Below are positions 44,079 through 53,205 of a stretch of 60,348 nucleotides of DNA, piece after piece. The position numbers and the translations under genes were made by a program. This DNA comes from Eisenbergiella porci. GTDB taxonomy: Bacteria; Bacillota; Clostridia; Lachnospirales; Lachnospiraceae. Position 1 is the first letter of the stretch; every line of letters begins with the position of its first letter. Under the pieces are notes generated by a model. The model searched no databases. It was not told where the DNA came from and saw nothing but the letters and a program-made list of their open reading frames with translations. The stretch spans positions 1 through 60,348 of the forward strand of contig NZ_VUMI01000035.1 of assembly GCF_009696275.1 (NCBI RefSeq), written 5' to 3'.

Positions 44079-44777
44079 ATGATGACAGTAAAACAGGTGG
44101 CAAACCTGACAGGAGTCAGCGTGCGCACCCTCCAGTTCTACGATGAAATCGGACTGCTCAAGCCGGCGGGACTGACGGAGGCCGGATACCGCCTCTACGA
44201 TGAAAATACGCTGGAAACTCTCCAGCAGATCCTTTTTTTCAAGGAACTGGACTTCACGCTGAAGGAAGTTAAAACCATTATGGAAAACCCGCAGTTTGAT
44301 AAAATGAACGCATTCATAAAACAGCGCGAACTTATACAGCTCAAACGCGACCGCCTGAATGTCCTGATCGAACTGCTGGACAAACTGATTAAAGGAGAAA
44401 AATGCATGGACTTCAAAAAATTTGATATGACGGATTACTTTAACGCACTGAATGAATACAGACAAAATAATTCCGAAGAAATTGTAAAACAATTTGGAAG
44501 CCTGGAAAGCTTTGATGAAATGCTTACAATGATGCGCTCCAGAGAAGATGAGATTGGCGAAATGGCAGTAAAACAATATGGCAGCATTGAAAATTACACA
44601 AAGGCAGCCAAAAAGAACCTGGCCCGGTTTCTTGCGGACGGCCCGGCATTTTCCCGGACGGAAGCCCTTTCCCTTGCCGCTTTCCACCCTCCGTTCCCCT
44701 CCGGCCTGCGGTCAGCAGTCAGCCGAACCATCCCGCAGAACACATCCTGCAAAACTAAAAAAGACAGCCGGAAATGA
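44079..44777 (+). CDS. MerR/TipA-like regulator, C-terminus lost
   Basis: A 232-residue frame. Residues 1-70 are a MerR winged helix (VKQVANLTGVSVRTLQFYDEIGLLKPAGLTEAGYRLYDE), followed by a coiled coil (about 75-105) and the start of a TipAS-type ligand domain (FDMTDYFNALNEYRQNNSEEIVKQFGSLESFDEML...KQYGSIENYTKAAKKNL) to about residue 190. From there on the frame is Pro/Ser/Arg-rich, lacks family similarity, and runs through the terminator of the opposite gene (44767-44806). The real C-terminal third of the TipAS domain seems to have been replaced, so ligand binding is probably impaired while DNA binding may remain. The GAAGG site and promoter are intact. Confidence 0.75.
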   Translation: MMTVKQVANLTGVSVRTLQFYDEIGLLKPAGLTEAGYRLYDENTLETLQQILFFKELDFTLKEVKTIMENPQFDKMNAFIKQRELIQLKRDRLNVLIELLDKLIKGEKCMDFKKFDMTDYFNALNEYRQNNSEEIVKQFGSLESFDEMLTMMRSREDEIGEMAVKQYGSIENYTKAAKKNLARFLADGPAFSRTEALSLAAFHPPFPSGLRSAVSRTIPQNTSCKTKKDSRK

Positions 44778-44806
44778 GAAACACATCCACGTTTCCCATT
44801 TCCGGC
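44767..44806 (-). terminator. Terminator of the NSS transporter gene
   Basis: GCCGGAAATGAGAAAC (44767-44782) pairs with GTTTCCCATTTCCGGC (44791-44806), one mismatch in 16. On the minus strand a TGTCTTTTTT tract follows. It overlaps the last codons of the MerR frame. Confidence 0.75.
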
Positions 44807-44848
44807 TGCCCTGCTCTGGCAAACCGCCTGAAACCGACCCAACTGCCC

Positions 44849-46204
44849 TTACAGGCTAATCCATCCAAACGTATTGGCGATAGAACTGATAAGAATCAAA
44901 AAGATCAGAATCGGAGCCACATATTTCACAAGAACCACATAAAGCTTTTCATCCTTAAACGGAGCGGAAAGCTTCACCTCATCCGTAACCACCTTCGGCT
45001 TCACGACAAAACCCACAAAAATACAGGTAAATATCGCCACCACGGGCATAAGCACACTGTTGCTCAGGAAATCAAAGAAATCCAGGATGGAAAGCCCCAG
45101 AGGAGCCACCCAGGAAAGTACGCCAAAGCCCAGAGAAGAAGGAATTCCCATCACCAGGGCAAAAACCATGACCTCAAGACACGCCGTCTTCCTTTTCATA
45201 TGGAATTTGTCCTGAACAATAGACACCACCGTTTCCATTAAAGAAATGGAAGAAGTCAGGGCCGCAAATAAAACAAGCAGGAAAAATACCAGCCCCAGAA
45301 TCGCACCGGCCCGCATGCTGGCGAAAACCTTGGGAAGCGTAATAAACATCAGGCTCGGCCCCGAAGAAAGAATATCCTTGTTCCCGCCGGAAAAAACGAA
45401 CACCGAAGGAATAATAATCATACCTGAAATAAAAGCAATTCCCGTATCAAAAAGCTCAATACTGCGCACCGACGACTCAATGTTTTCCGACTTCGGCATA
45501 TAAGAACCATACGTAATCATAATACCCATGGCAAGAGACATGGAATAAAAAAGCTGCCCCATCGCCGCAAGCACACAATTCACCGAAAACTCCGAGAAAT
45601 CAGGCTTGATATAATAAATCAGCCCGTCCACAGCCCCCGGCCGCGTCACCACATAAACCGCAATCCCCAGGGAAAGAAGGACAAGAATCGGCATCAATAT
45701 TTTGCTCGCCTTCTCAATCCCCTTTTCCACGCCAAGCATAACAATAAAAGCAGTAGCCGCAATAAAAAGGAAAAGCCAGAACAAAGGCTGCCCAACCTCA
45801 CCGATAAAACCCGTAAAAAAGCTGTCCTCCGTAGCCGCCAGCCCCTGCCCTGTCACATACACAAACAGATACTTGGCCACCCATCCCCCGATTACACAAT
45901 AATAAGGAAAGATAATAATGGGAACAATACTGGAAAGCACGCCCAGGAAAGAAAACTTCTTATTCAGGGACGTAAAAGCATACAACGTACTCTTTCCCGT
46001 TTTCCGCCCCAAAGCAATCTCCGTCAGCATCAGGGCGAAACCAAACGTCACCGCCAGTATCAGATAAATCAGCAGAAAAGTCCCTCCGCCGTACTTCGCC
46101 GCCAGATAAGGAAACCGCCAGATATTCCCCAGCCCCACAGCAGACCCTGCCGCCGCCAATATAAAACCGATCCGGCCGGAAAACGAATTCTTTTGTTCTT
46201 TCAT
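44849..46204 (-). CDS. Sodium-dependent NSS-family transporter
   Basis: A 451-residue membrane protein with about 11-12 membrane segments. The start MKEQKNSFSGRIGFILAAAGSAVGLGNIWRFPYLAAKYGGGTFLLIY carries the Na+ and substrate site typical of bacterial neurotransmitter:sodium symporters (LeuT/MhsT type). Other family segments are YSMSLAMGIMITYGSYMP and FFLLVLFAALTSSISLMETVVS. It probably imports an amino acid with sodium; the ligand is not predictable. The ATG at 46204 has an AGGGGG site; the upstream extension to 46276 is not family-like. It stands alone on the minus strand. Confidence 0.92.
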   Translation of the reverse strand: MKEQKNSFSGRIGFILAAAGSAVGLGNIWRFPYLAAKYGGGTFLLIYLILAVTFGFALMLTEIALGRKTGKSTLYAFTSLNKKFSFLGVLSSIVPIIIFPYYCVIGGWVAKYLFVYVTGQGLAATEDSFFTGFIGEVGQPLFWLFLFIAATAFIVMLGVEKGIEKASKILMPILVLLSLGIAVYVVTRPGAVDGLIYYIKPDFSEFSVNCVLAAMGQLFYSMSLAMGIMITYGSYMPKSENIESSVRSIELFDTGIAFISGMIIIPSVFVFSGGNKDILSSGPSLMFITLPKVFASMRAGAILGLVFFLLVLFAALTSSISLMETVVSIVQDKFHMKRKTACLEVMVFALVMGIPSSLGFGVLSWVAPLGLSILDFFDFLSNSVLMPVVAIFTCIFVGFVVKPKVVTDEVKLSAPFKDEKLYVVLVKYVAPILIFLILISSIANTFGWISL

Positions 46205-46325
46205 AAGGAAAAACCCCCTAAAATAATATGAATTACAGCACTGCACTGCCGCTTCAAAACAATGCCGCTGTGACAATATATTCTATCACACTAAAAACCA
46301 AGAGAAAAGTCCCAAATACAAAAAG

Positions 46326-46566
46326 AGTGGGGGAGGGGCGGCCCCAGTCTCAAAAACGGGGTGTTTCTAACTGCGCCGGAAGGCCGGGATTGTGCCAAAG
46401 CGGCTGAAACTCCTCCGCAGCGACCCCTGTGTGCGGTGGCTGTATCTTAGTTGCTGTGGTCGTCTGCGTTCGTCAGACAAGCCGCAAAGGACGGCAAAAT
46501 CCCGGCCTTCCGGCGCAGTAAGAAACATCACCGTTTTTTCCAATGGAGCCGCTCCCTTCCCCCCAC
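46326..46566. repeat. Long inverted-repeat element A
   Basis: Arms 46364-46396 and 46493-46525 (33 nt each) are reverse complements with only two mismatches; the shared core contains CTGCGCCGGAAGGCCGGGAT. Weaker pairing extends outward through AAAACGG to a G-rich left arm (GTGGGGGAGGGG) and a C-rich right arm (CCTTCCCCCCACC). The centre has additional complementary words (GCGGCT/AGCCGC and CCGCA/TGCGG). Short reading frames exist in both directions, but they only reflect the palindrome. It is probably a dispersed non-coding repeat or a structured RNA; the family is unknown to me. Confidence 0.7.
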
Positions 46567-46788
46567 CTCCCCGCCCTGCCGCAGCCCTCCCAACCTCCCG
46601 CCGCCCCGTGAAACAGAAGAAAGGAACCGGGCCGGATGCGCTTATCCCTGAATACAGCGGCATTTGTTGAAAAAAGAATAATGAAACAAGTTAAAACTCC
46701 ATAAAATAAAATTACCTCCCTCCAGTCCTTTTTCTTTTTCTTCTATATAAAATACGGAAGCGTGCGGCGTCCTTTTCGTTACCTGCCG

Positions 46789-47081
46789 GCCCGGAGTATT
46801 TCCGGCGGTGTCTGGGGGAGGGGTTCCGGGGTGCGGGGCGGGCTGTGTTACAGGTGAGTCCCGAAAAAATGGAGATATTTCTTATCGCCCCGTTTTTTCA
46901 TGCTTCGCTCCGTTCCTAATGGCGCTGTTTGACGAACGAAGTGAGGAGTTTGCGCCATGTTGGAAGAAGCATGGAAAAACGGGACGATTAGAAATATCCC
47001 ATTTTTGAGGCCGAACCAGTAACACAGCCCGCCCCGCACCCCGGAACCCCTCCCCCAGACACCGCCGGAAATGCTCCGGGC
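46789..47081. repeat. Long inverted-repeat element B (giant hairpin)
   Basis: The outer arms 46789-46851 and 47019-47081 are reverse complements over 63 nt, with a single difference at 46797 that is a G-T wobble. After an irregular stretch an inner stem of about 34 bp continues (GATATTTC... to ...CATGCTTC, about 46874-46907 with 46966-46998), with few mismatches. A short ATGGCGC/GCGCCAT stem closes the loop. The whole 293 bp can fold as one hairpin with about 115 paired positions. No protein is credible in it. It ends 46 bp before the rimP promoter. Confidence 0.85.
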
Positions 47082-47126
47082 TTATCCACCCTCCCGAGAG
47101 GCCACCATACCCTCCGCATTTTGCAC

Positions 47127-47155
47127 TTGCGTTTTGTATACAATGGTGTTATACT
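47127..47155 (+). promoter_or_regulatory. Promoter of the rimP-nusA-infB operon
   Basis: TTGCGT (47127-47132), a 17-bp spacer, TATACT (47150-47155). Transcription should start near 47162, giving a leader of about 98 nt. Confidence 0.7.
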
Positions 47156-47183
47156 ACTGTAAGGTTAATAAGATTACTAGAGT

Positions 47184-47214
47184 AGAGTGGACTTCCGGTC
47201 CACTCTTCTTTATT
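47184..47214 (+). terminator. Attenuator-like hairpin in the rimP leader
   Basis: AGAGTGGAC (47184-47192) and GTCCACTCT (47198-47206) pair perfectly around TTCCG, then TCTTTATT. It lies about 22 nt after the predicted start, so it is a leader terminator. Regulation by NusA level would fit the operon but is inferred. Confidence 0.65.
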
Positions 47215-47259
47215 GATTAGGCAACTTACAACTGAATAAAGAAAGGAACTGGTGAACGA

Positions 47260-47724
47260 ATGTCAAAAGGCAGAACGATTGAAACCCGTACCGAAGAAGT
47301 GCTTGCACCCATTGCAGAAGCAAACGGCGTGGAGATTTACGACGTTGAGTACGCGAAGGAAGGCAGCGACTGGTATTTGAGGGCTTATATCGACAAGCCG
47401 GAGGGTGTGAATATTCTCGACTGTGAGAATGTGAGCAGAGCGCTTTCCGACAAGTTGGATGAAGAGGATTTTATTGATGATGCTTATATTCTGGAGGTCA
47501 GCAGCCCGGGACTGGGCAGGACGCTGAAGAAGGATAAGCATTTGGAAAAGAGCCTTGGAGAGGAAGTGGAGCTGCGGCTCTACAAGCCTAAGGATAAACA
47601 GAAGGAATTTGCGGGCATTCTGAAAGCATTTGATGAAAACAGCGTCACAATTGAAACACAAGAGGAAGAAAAAGTTTTTGCAAGGTCTGAAATCGCCCTG
47701 ATAAGGCTTACATTTGATTTTTAA
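47260..47724 (+). CDS. rimP: Ribosome maturation factor RimP
   Basis: A 154-residue protein that helps mature the 30S subunit. The N-terminal domain has APIAEANGVEIYDVEYAKEGSDWYLRAYIDKPEGVNILDCENVSRALSDKLDEED, followed by YILEVSSPGLGRTLKKDKHLEKSLGEEVELRLY, the RimP signature, and an SH3-like C-terminal domain. Length is normal for the family. It is the first gene of the translation operon, and nusA follows after 21 bp. It has an AAAGGAAC ribosome site. Confidence 0.97.
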   Translation: MSKGRTIETRTEEVLAPIAEANGVEIYDVEYAKEGSDWYLRAYIDKPEGVNILDCENVSRALSDKLDEEDFIDDAYILEVSSPGLGRTLKKDKHLEKSLGEEVELRLYKPKDKQKEFAGILKAFDENSVTIETQEEEKVFARSEIALIRLTFDF

Positions 47725-47745
47725 ATATTTTTGGAGGTTAAAGCA

Positions 47746-49014
47746 ATGAATAAGGAATTAATGGAAGCGCTGGATATTCTGGAAAAAGAAAAAGAAATCA
47801 GCAAGGAGACACTTTTTGAGGCGATTGAGAATTCCCTGCTTACGGCGTGCAAAAACCATTTCGGCAAAGCGGATAACGTGAAGGTGGAAATTGACCGGAA
47901 AACCTGCGATTTTCTCGTGTATGCGGAAAAGGAAGTGGTGGAGACAGAGGATGACGTGGAGGATGACTGCCTGCAGATCGCCCTGGAGGATGCCCAGGAG
48001 ATTTCCAAGAGAGCCAAGGTGGGAGATGTCATTCATGTGGAAATCAAGTCCAAGGAATTCGGGCGTATTGCCACACAGAATGCCAAGAACGTGATACTGC
48101 AGAAGATCAGGGAAGAAGAAAGAAGCGTAATTTACAATCAGTATTTTGAAAAAGAAAAAGATGTGGTTACCGGCGTTGTCCAGAGATATGTGGGTAAGAA
48201 CATAAGCATTAATTTAGGAAAGGCCGATGCCCTCCTGAATGAAAGCGAGCAGGTAAAGGGCGAGGTATTCAAGCCCACCGAGAGAATCAAGGTCTATATC
48301 CTGGAGGTGAAGAACACACCCAAGGGACCGCGTATCCTTGTGAGCCGCACCCATCCGGAGCTGGTTAAGAGGCTGTTTGAATCCGAGGTTACCGAAATAA
48401 AGGACGGAACGGTAGAAATCAAAAGCATCGCCAGAGAAGCGGGAAGCCGTACAAAAATGGCTGTCTGGTCCAACAATCCCAACGTTGACGCGGTGGGCGC
48501 CTGCGTAGGTATGAACGGCGCCAGGGTAAACGCCATTGTGGATGAGCTGCGCGGCGAGAAGATCGATATCGTCAACTGGGATGAGAACCCCGGAAACCTG
48601 ATTCAGAATGCACTTTCCCCTGCCAAGATTGTTGCCGTATTTGCGGATCCTGATGAAAAAACCGCAAAGGTTGTTGTTCCTGATTACCAGCTTTCCCTGG
48701 CAATCGGCAAGGAAGGACAGAACGCCAGACTGGCGGCAAGGCTGACAGGTTACAAGATAGATATCAAGAGCGAGACACAGGCCAAGGATGCACCCGGCTT
48801 CCGTTATGAGGATTATCTGGATGATGATTACGATGAGGAAGACGGCGAATACGAGGAAGAGTACGACGGCGATTATGAGGAGTCTGAGGATTCCGGGGAA
48901 TATGCCGGAGAGGAAGCCTATGAGGAAGCTCCTCTTGAAGAAACCTTCGACGAGAACCTGGATGAAGCTTCACAGGAAGAACTGACAGAGGATGACGGAG
49001 AGAACTATGAATAA
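47746..49014 (+). CDS. nusA: Transcription termination/antitermination factor NusA
   Basis: A 422-residue protein. Residues 1-125 are the RNA-polymerase-binding domain (MNKELMEALDILEKEKEISKETLFEAIENSLLTA). An S1 domain follows near 130-200, then KH1/KH2 with SRTHPELVKRLFE, GSRTKMAVWSNNPNVDAVGACVGMNGARV and AIGKEGQNARLAARLTGYKIDIKSE. The last 60 residues are a highly acidic Asp/Glu/Tyr tail in place of the AR repeats of Proteobacteria. The ATG at 47746 has TTGGAGGT 8 nt upstream. Its stop overlaps rnpM. Confidence 0.97.
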   Translation: MNKELMEALDILEKEKEISKETLFEAIENSLLTACKNHFGKADNVKVEIDRKTCDFLVYAEKEVVETEDDVEDDCLQIALEDAQEISKRAKVGDVIHVEIKSKEFGRIATQNAKNVILQKIREEERSVIYNQYFEKEKDVVTGVVQRYVGKNISINLGKADALLNESEQVKGEVFKPTERIKVYILEVKNTPKGPRILVSRTHPELVKRLFESEVTEIKDGTVEIKSIAREAGSRTKMAVWSNNPNVDAVGACVGMNGARVNAIVDELRGEKIDIVNWDENPGNLIQNALSPAKIVAVFADPDEKTAKVVVPDYQLSLAIGKEGQNARLAARLTGYKIDIKSETQAKDAPGFRYEDYLDDDYDEEDGEYEEEYDGDYEESEDSGEYAGEEAYEEAPLEETFDENLDEASQEELTEDDGENYE

Positions 49015-49279
49015 GAAAGTTCCCATGAGACAATGCGTAGGCTGCGGCGAAATGAAGGGCAAAAAAGAAATGATGCGCGTCCTGAAGACTGCAGAAGGAG
49101 ACATTGTACTGGATGTGACCGGTAAAAAAAATGGAAGAGGCGCTTATCTTTGCAAATCCATGGAATGCCTGAAAAAGGCAAGGAAAGGCAAAGGCCTGGA
49201 GCGCTCCTTCAAGATGAATATTCCAAATGAAGTATATGACAGTCTGGAGAGGGAGTTTGAGGAGTTTGAAGCAGAATAA
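49007..49279 (+). CDS. rnpM: RnpM/YlxR RNA-binding protein
   Basis: A 90-residue protein of the YlxR (DUF448) family, reported to bind and modulate RNase P RNA. Hallmarks: PMRQCVGCGEMKGKKEMMRVL, then GRGAYLCKSMECLKKARKGKGLERSF. The CxxC (CVGC) is present. The ATG at 49007 overlaps the nusA stop and is preceded by CGGAGAGAA; an ATG at 48992 would extend further into nusA. The position between nusA and ylxQ is the standard one. Confidence 0.93.
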   Translation: MNKKVPMRQCVGCGEMKGKKEMMRVLKTAEGDIVLDVTGKKNGRGAYLCKSMECLKKARKGKGLERSFKMNIPNEVYDSLEREFEEFEAE

Positions 49280-49577
49280 GATTTTATCCCTGCTGGGTCT
49301 TGCCACCAGGGCTTCATCAGTGGTCAGCGGTGAGTTCATGACGGAAAAGTGTGTGAAGTCCGGTGCTGCAAGGCTGGTGATCGTAGGAAATGATGCCTCT
49401 GACAATACAAAGAAAAACTTCCGGAACATGTGCGAGTACTACCGCGTACCCTTTTACCTCTATGATACCAAGGAGGGGCTGGGACACGCGATGGGAAAGG
49501 AAATGAGGGCATCCCTGGCGGTAACAGATGACGGGTTTGCCAAAAGCCTGATCGGACATTTGGAAGAAGCCAAGTAG
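49266..49577 (+). CDS. ylxQ: YlxQ, L7Ae-family RNA-binding protein
   Basis: A 103-residue L7Ae/L30e/Gadd45-type protein: [78 protein letters not shown]. It probably binds kink-turn RNA. I use the TTG at 49266, because the family begins a few residues before LLGLA and GAGAGGGAG lies upstream. The in-frame ATG at 49227 would add 13 non-homologous residues overlapping rnpM. The preferred start still overlaps the rnpM end by 14 nt, so coupling is likely. Confidence 0.9.
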   Translation: MKQNKILSLLGLATRASSVVSGEFMTEKCVKSGAARLVIVGNDASDNTKKNFRNMCEYYRVPFYLYDTKEGLGHAMGKEMRASLAVTDDGFAKSLIGHLEEAK

Positions 49578-49591
49578 ACGGAGGTAGCAGC

Positions 49592-52500
49592 ATGGCTAAA
49601 ACGAAAGTATTTGAACTTGCAAAAGAGTTAGGTATACACAGTAAAGACGTAATCACATTTCTTCAGGGAAAAGGGGTGGAGGCGAAAGCCGCCCAAAGCT
49701 CCATTGAAGACGATGCGACAGCGATGGTAAAGAAACATTTTGGTAAAAGCGAAGGAGAAAAACGCGTAGTGGAAGAAGCATCCATGAAGACGACGGGCGT
49801 TACGCCGGAAAAGAAAACAGAGAATACGCAGAATGAAAATCACGGAAAGCAGGAACAGGTCCAGACTGCGGCAGCGCAGCCTTCTGCAGCGGCACAGCCT
49901 GCCGCTGAGCACCGTGAAGGCGGCGCAGCCGATGCGCCGGTGAAAAAGAAGAAAAACATTATTTTTGTGAGCAATCCGCACAACAGCAAAATGCAGTCCG
50001 GCGGACAGCGTCAGTCCTCAGCCGGGAATAAACCCGGTGTGTCTGGAAATAATGGAGACAGAAGGGGCAGCAACAACGGAAATAATGGAAACAACGGCGG
50101 CAGAAATAATTCCGGCCGCGGTAACAATTCCGGCGGGCAGGGAAGAAACGGCCAGAACCGTCAGAATAATAACCAGAACCGTTCTTCAGGAAGAATCGGT
50201 TTTGAACAGCCCAAGCTGATCAAGCCCCTTACCAAGCCTTCACAGCCCCAGATGCCCGATGAGAGGCTGGAAGAACAGCGCAGGCGTGCGGAAGCTGCGG
50301 AAAGAGCAGCCAGAGAACAGAAAGCAAGAGAAGAAAAAGCTGCCGCGGAGAAAGCGGCAAGGGCCGAGAGAAGTGATAACAGGAATGAAGGAAGAACGGA
50401 TAACAGAAGCGACAGGCCGCAGAACAGCCGCCCGGAGGGCAGCAGACCGCAGGGCAGCCGTCCGGACAGCGGCAGGACAGACAGGCCGCAGTCCAGAAAT
50501 CCGAGAAACGACAGGCCGCAGGGCGGACGCACGGACACAAGGGCACCCAGAAGCGACAGGCCGCAGGGCAGACCTGGTGAAGGCCAGAGCCGTCCGGGCT
50601 TTGGCGGCGGCCAGAGGCCTGGCCAGGGCTTTAACCGTAATACAAATGGCGGCAGACCTGGCGGCAATAGTGACCGTCCTCAGGGAGACCGTACACAGGG
50701 CGCAGGCGGAAGGCCGGACGCTAAACGTGCCGCGGACAATAAATTCAGGAAGCCTGCGCCGGGCGGCAAGAGTTTTGTCCCCGAAAGCCCGATTAAAGAA
50801 GGCGAGAAGCACAGGGACGAAGAGAAGCGCCGCAGCAGCCAGGAGAGGGATAGACGCTCCAGGAAAGACCTCATTTACGAAGAGGACAATGCGGCAAAGA
50901 ACAAACTGAAAAACAAGGCCGGCAGATTTATCAAGCCGGAGCCTAAGAAGGAAGAGACTCAGGAGGAGCAGATCAAGGTTATTACCGTAGGTGATACCAT
51001 CACCATTAAGGAACTGGCCGATAAAATGAAGCTGCTGCCTGCCGCAATCATCAAGAAGCTGTTCCTGGAGGGCAAGGTTGTTACCCTGAATCAGGAAATT
51101 TCCTATGAAGATGCGGAAAATATCGCCATTGATTATGACATTATCTGCGAAAAAGAAATCAAGGTGGATGTCATTGAAGAACTGCTGAAGGAAGACGAAG
51201 AGAACGAAGAGGATATGATTTCCAGGCCTCCTGTTATCTGTGTTATGGGTCATGTTGATCATGGTAAAACCTCCCTTCTGGATGCTATCAGAAAGACAAA
51301 TGTAACAGACCGTGAAGCGGGCGGAATCACCCAGCACATCGGCGCTTATACTGTACAGATTAACGGACAGAAAATCACCTTCCTGGATACTCCCGGACAT
51401 GAGGCGTTTACAGCCATGCGTATGCGCGGCGCCAACTCCACGGATATCGCGGTCCTGGTGGTTGCGGCGGACGACGGCGTTATGCCCCAGACCGTGGAAG
51501 CGATCAACCATGCAAAGGCTGCAGGCATTGAAATCATCGTTGCCGTAAATAAGATGGATAAACCCAATGCCAATATCGACAGGGTGAAGCAGGAACTGGC
51601 AGAATATGAGCTTATTCCCGAAGAATGGGGCGGAAGCACCGTATTCGCACCGGTATCCGCAAAGACCGGCGATGGCATCAACCAGCTGCTGGAGATGATC
51701 CTGCTTACTTCGGAAATCCTGGAGCTGAAGGCCAACCCTAACAGACAGGCAAGAGGCCTTGTCATCGAAGCGGAGCTGGATAAGGGACGCGGACCCGTGG
51801 CAACCGTGCTGGTACAGAAGGGCACCCTTCACGTGGGCGACTTTATTTCTGCCGGTGCATGCCATGGCAAGGTTAGGGCAATGATAGACGATAAGGGCAG
51901 ACGCGCCAAAGAAGCAGGACCTTCCACACCTGTGGAAATCCTGGGCCTTTCCGATGTTCCCAATGCCGGAGAGGTATTCCTGGCACATGAGAACGACAAA
52001 GAGGCGAGAGCCTATGCGGAAACCTTTATCGCACAGAATAAAGAGAAGAAGCTGGAAGAGACAAAGGCTAAAATGTCTCTGGATGATCTGTTCAGCCAGA
52101 TTCAGGAAGGCAATCTGAAGGAACTGAACCTGATTATCAAGGCCGACGTACAGGGCAGCGTGGAAGCGGTAAAACAGAGCCTGCTTAAGCTGACCAATGA
52201 AGAAGTGGTTGTAAAATGCATCCACGGCGGCGTAGGCGCCATCAACGAATCCGATGTCACCCTGGCCGCAACCTCTAATGCCATCATTATCGGCTTCAAT
52301 GTCCGTCCGGATGCAACGGCGAAGGCAACGGCCGAAAGAGAGGGCGTGGATATCCGTCTGTACAGAGTTATTTACCAGGCTATCGAGGATATCGAAGCCG
52401 CAATGAAGGGTATGCTGGATCCTGTATTTGAGGAGAAGGTTATCGGCCATGCGGAAGTGCGTCAGATTTTCAAAGCATCCGCAGTGGGCAACATTGCAGG

Positions 52501-52723
52501 TTCCTATGTGCTTGACGGTGAGTTCAAGAGAGACTGCAAGGTGAGAATTACCAGAGACAAGGATCAGATTTATGAAGGCACTCTGGCAAGTCTCAAGCGT
52601 TTTAAAGATGATGTGAAGGAAGTACGTTCCGGATATGAATGTGGTCTTGTCTTTGACGGCTTTGACCAGATTCAGGAGGGTGATATCGTGGAAGCCTACA
52701 TTATGGTAGAGGTTCCAAGATAA
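49592..52723 (+). CDS. infB: Translation initiation factor IF-2
   Basis: A 1043-residue GTPase that brings initiator tRNA to the 30S subunit. The N-terminal IF2N domain ([23 protein letters not shown]) is followed by about 380 residues of low complexity: Gly/Asn-rich, then Arg/Glu/Ala coiled, then Arg/Pro/Gln/Gly-rich repeats such as [13 protein letters not shown] second IF2N lies near 465. The G domain has [12 protein letters not shown] at about 553, DTPGHEAF and NKMDKPNA. Domains II, III and IV follow ([38 protein letters not shown]). The linker is unusually long. A CGGAGG site lies 6-9 nt upstream. Confidence 0.97.
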   Translation: MAKTKVFELAKELGIHSKDVITFLQGKGVEAKAAQSSIEDDATAMVKKHFGKSEGEKRVVEEASMKTTGVTPEKKTENTQNENHGKQEQVQTAAAQPSAAAQPAAEHREGGAADAPVKKKKNIIFVSNPHNSKMQSGGQRQSSAGNKPGVSGNNGDRRGSNNGNNGNNGGRNNSGRGNNSGGQGRNGQNRQNNNQNRSSGRIGFEQPKLIKPLTKPSQPQMPDERLEEQRRRAEAAERAAREQKAREEKAAAEKAARAERSDNRNEGRTDNRSDRPQNSRPEGSRPQGSRPDSGRTDRPQSRNPRNDRPQGGRTDTRAPRSDRPQGRPGEGQSRPGFGGGQRPGQGFNRNTNGGRPGGNSDRPQGDRTQGAGGRPDAKRAADNKFRKPAPGGKSFVPESPIKEGEKHRDEEKRRSSQERDRRSRKDLIYEEDNAAKNKLKNKAGRFIKPEPKKEETQEEQIKVITVGDTITIKELADKMKLLPAAIIKKLFLEGKVVTLNQEISYEDAENIAIDYDIICEKEIKVDVIEELLKEDEENEEDMISRPPVICVMGHVDHGKTSLLDAIRKTNVTDREAGGITQHIGAYTVQINGQKITFLDTPGHEAFTAMRMRGANSTDIAVLVVAADDGVMPQTVEAINHAKAAGIEIIVAVNKMDKPNANIDRVKQELAEYELIPEEWGGSTVFAPVSAKTGDGINQLLEMILLTSEILELKANPNRQARGLVIEAELDKGRGPVATVLVQKGTLHVGDFISAGACHGKVRAMIDDKGRRAKEAGPSTPVEILGLSDVPNAGEVFLAHENDKEARAYAETFIAQNKEKKLEETKAKMSLDDLFSQIQEGNLKELNLIIKADVQGSVEAVKQSLLKLTNEEVVVKCIHGGVGAINESDVTLAATSNAIIIGFNVRPDATAKATAEREGVDIRLYRVIYQAIEDIEAAMKGMLDPVFEEKVIGHAEVRQIFKASAVGNIAGSYVLDGEFKRDCKVRITRDKDQIYEGTLASLKRFKDDVKEVRSGYECGLVFDGFDQIQEGDIVEAYIMVEVPR

Positions 52724-52759
52724 GCTGCGGAAGTTTGCTGCCTCACAGGTAGGAGTAAT

Positions 52760-53155
52760 ATGAGAAAAAACAGTGTTAAAAATACCCGGATCAATACGGA
52801 GGTGCAGAAGGTGCTTGCCGAAACCATCCGGGGGGAAATAAAGGATCCCAGAATCGCTCCCCTTACTTCAGTGGTAGCGGTGGAGGTTTCTCCGGATCTG
52901 AAGACCTGCAAGGCATGGATCAGCGTGCTTGGGGATGAAAAAGCCCAGGCGGATACGCTGGCCGGCTTAAGAAGCGCCGCCGGCTTTATCAAAAGCAGGC
53001 TGGCGAAGGAAATCAATCTTCGTATTACGCCGGAGGTATGTTTTATCATGGATCAGTCCATTGCCTACGGAGTAAACATGTCACATAAGATTGATGAAGT
53101 TATGGGCAGCGCAGGGACGCAGGCGGAGACGGATGAGGAAGCCGGAGAAGAATAA
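52760..53155 (+). CDS. rbfA: Ribosome-binding factor A
   Basis: A 131-residue KH-like protein needed for late 16S rRNA maturation. Family pattern: NTRINTEVQKVLAETIRGEIKDPRIAPLTSVVAVEVSPDLKTCKAWISVLGDEK, then RITPEVCFIMDQSIAYGVNMSHKIDEVM. The C-terminal Glu-rich tail is normal. It has a TAGGAG site and lies 36 bp after infB and 50 bp before nrnA. Confidence 0.96.
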   Translation: MRKNSVKNTRINTEVQKVLAETIRGEIKDPRIAPLTSVVAVEVSPDLKTCKAWISVLGDEKAQADTLAGLRSAAGFIKSRLAKEINLRITPEVCFIMDQSIAYGVNMSHKIDEVMGSAGTQAETDEEAGEE

Positions 53156-53205
53156 GCCGGCAGATGCTTCCGCCTGGCGCATGTTTGACAGCAGGGAGGT
53201 CTGAT

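Noticed and set aside
46392-47039. Reading frames of 62-98 codons on both strands in the rimP upstream gap
   Set aside because: They coincide with the two long inverted repeats, occur on both strands, lack ribosome sites and have protein compositions dictated by the palindromes. Similar spurious proteins are common wherever such repeats occur.
50240-50700. Tandem repeat DNA in infB as a possible mobile or satellite repeat
   Set aside because: The repeats keep the IF-2 reading frame and encode the known type of flexible linker.
50240-52450. A 736-codon open frame antisense to infB
   Set aside because: It is opposite a certain essential gene. The Ala/Pro/Arg/Leu-rich start mirrors the IF-2 repeat linker, and no family features are visible.
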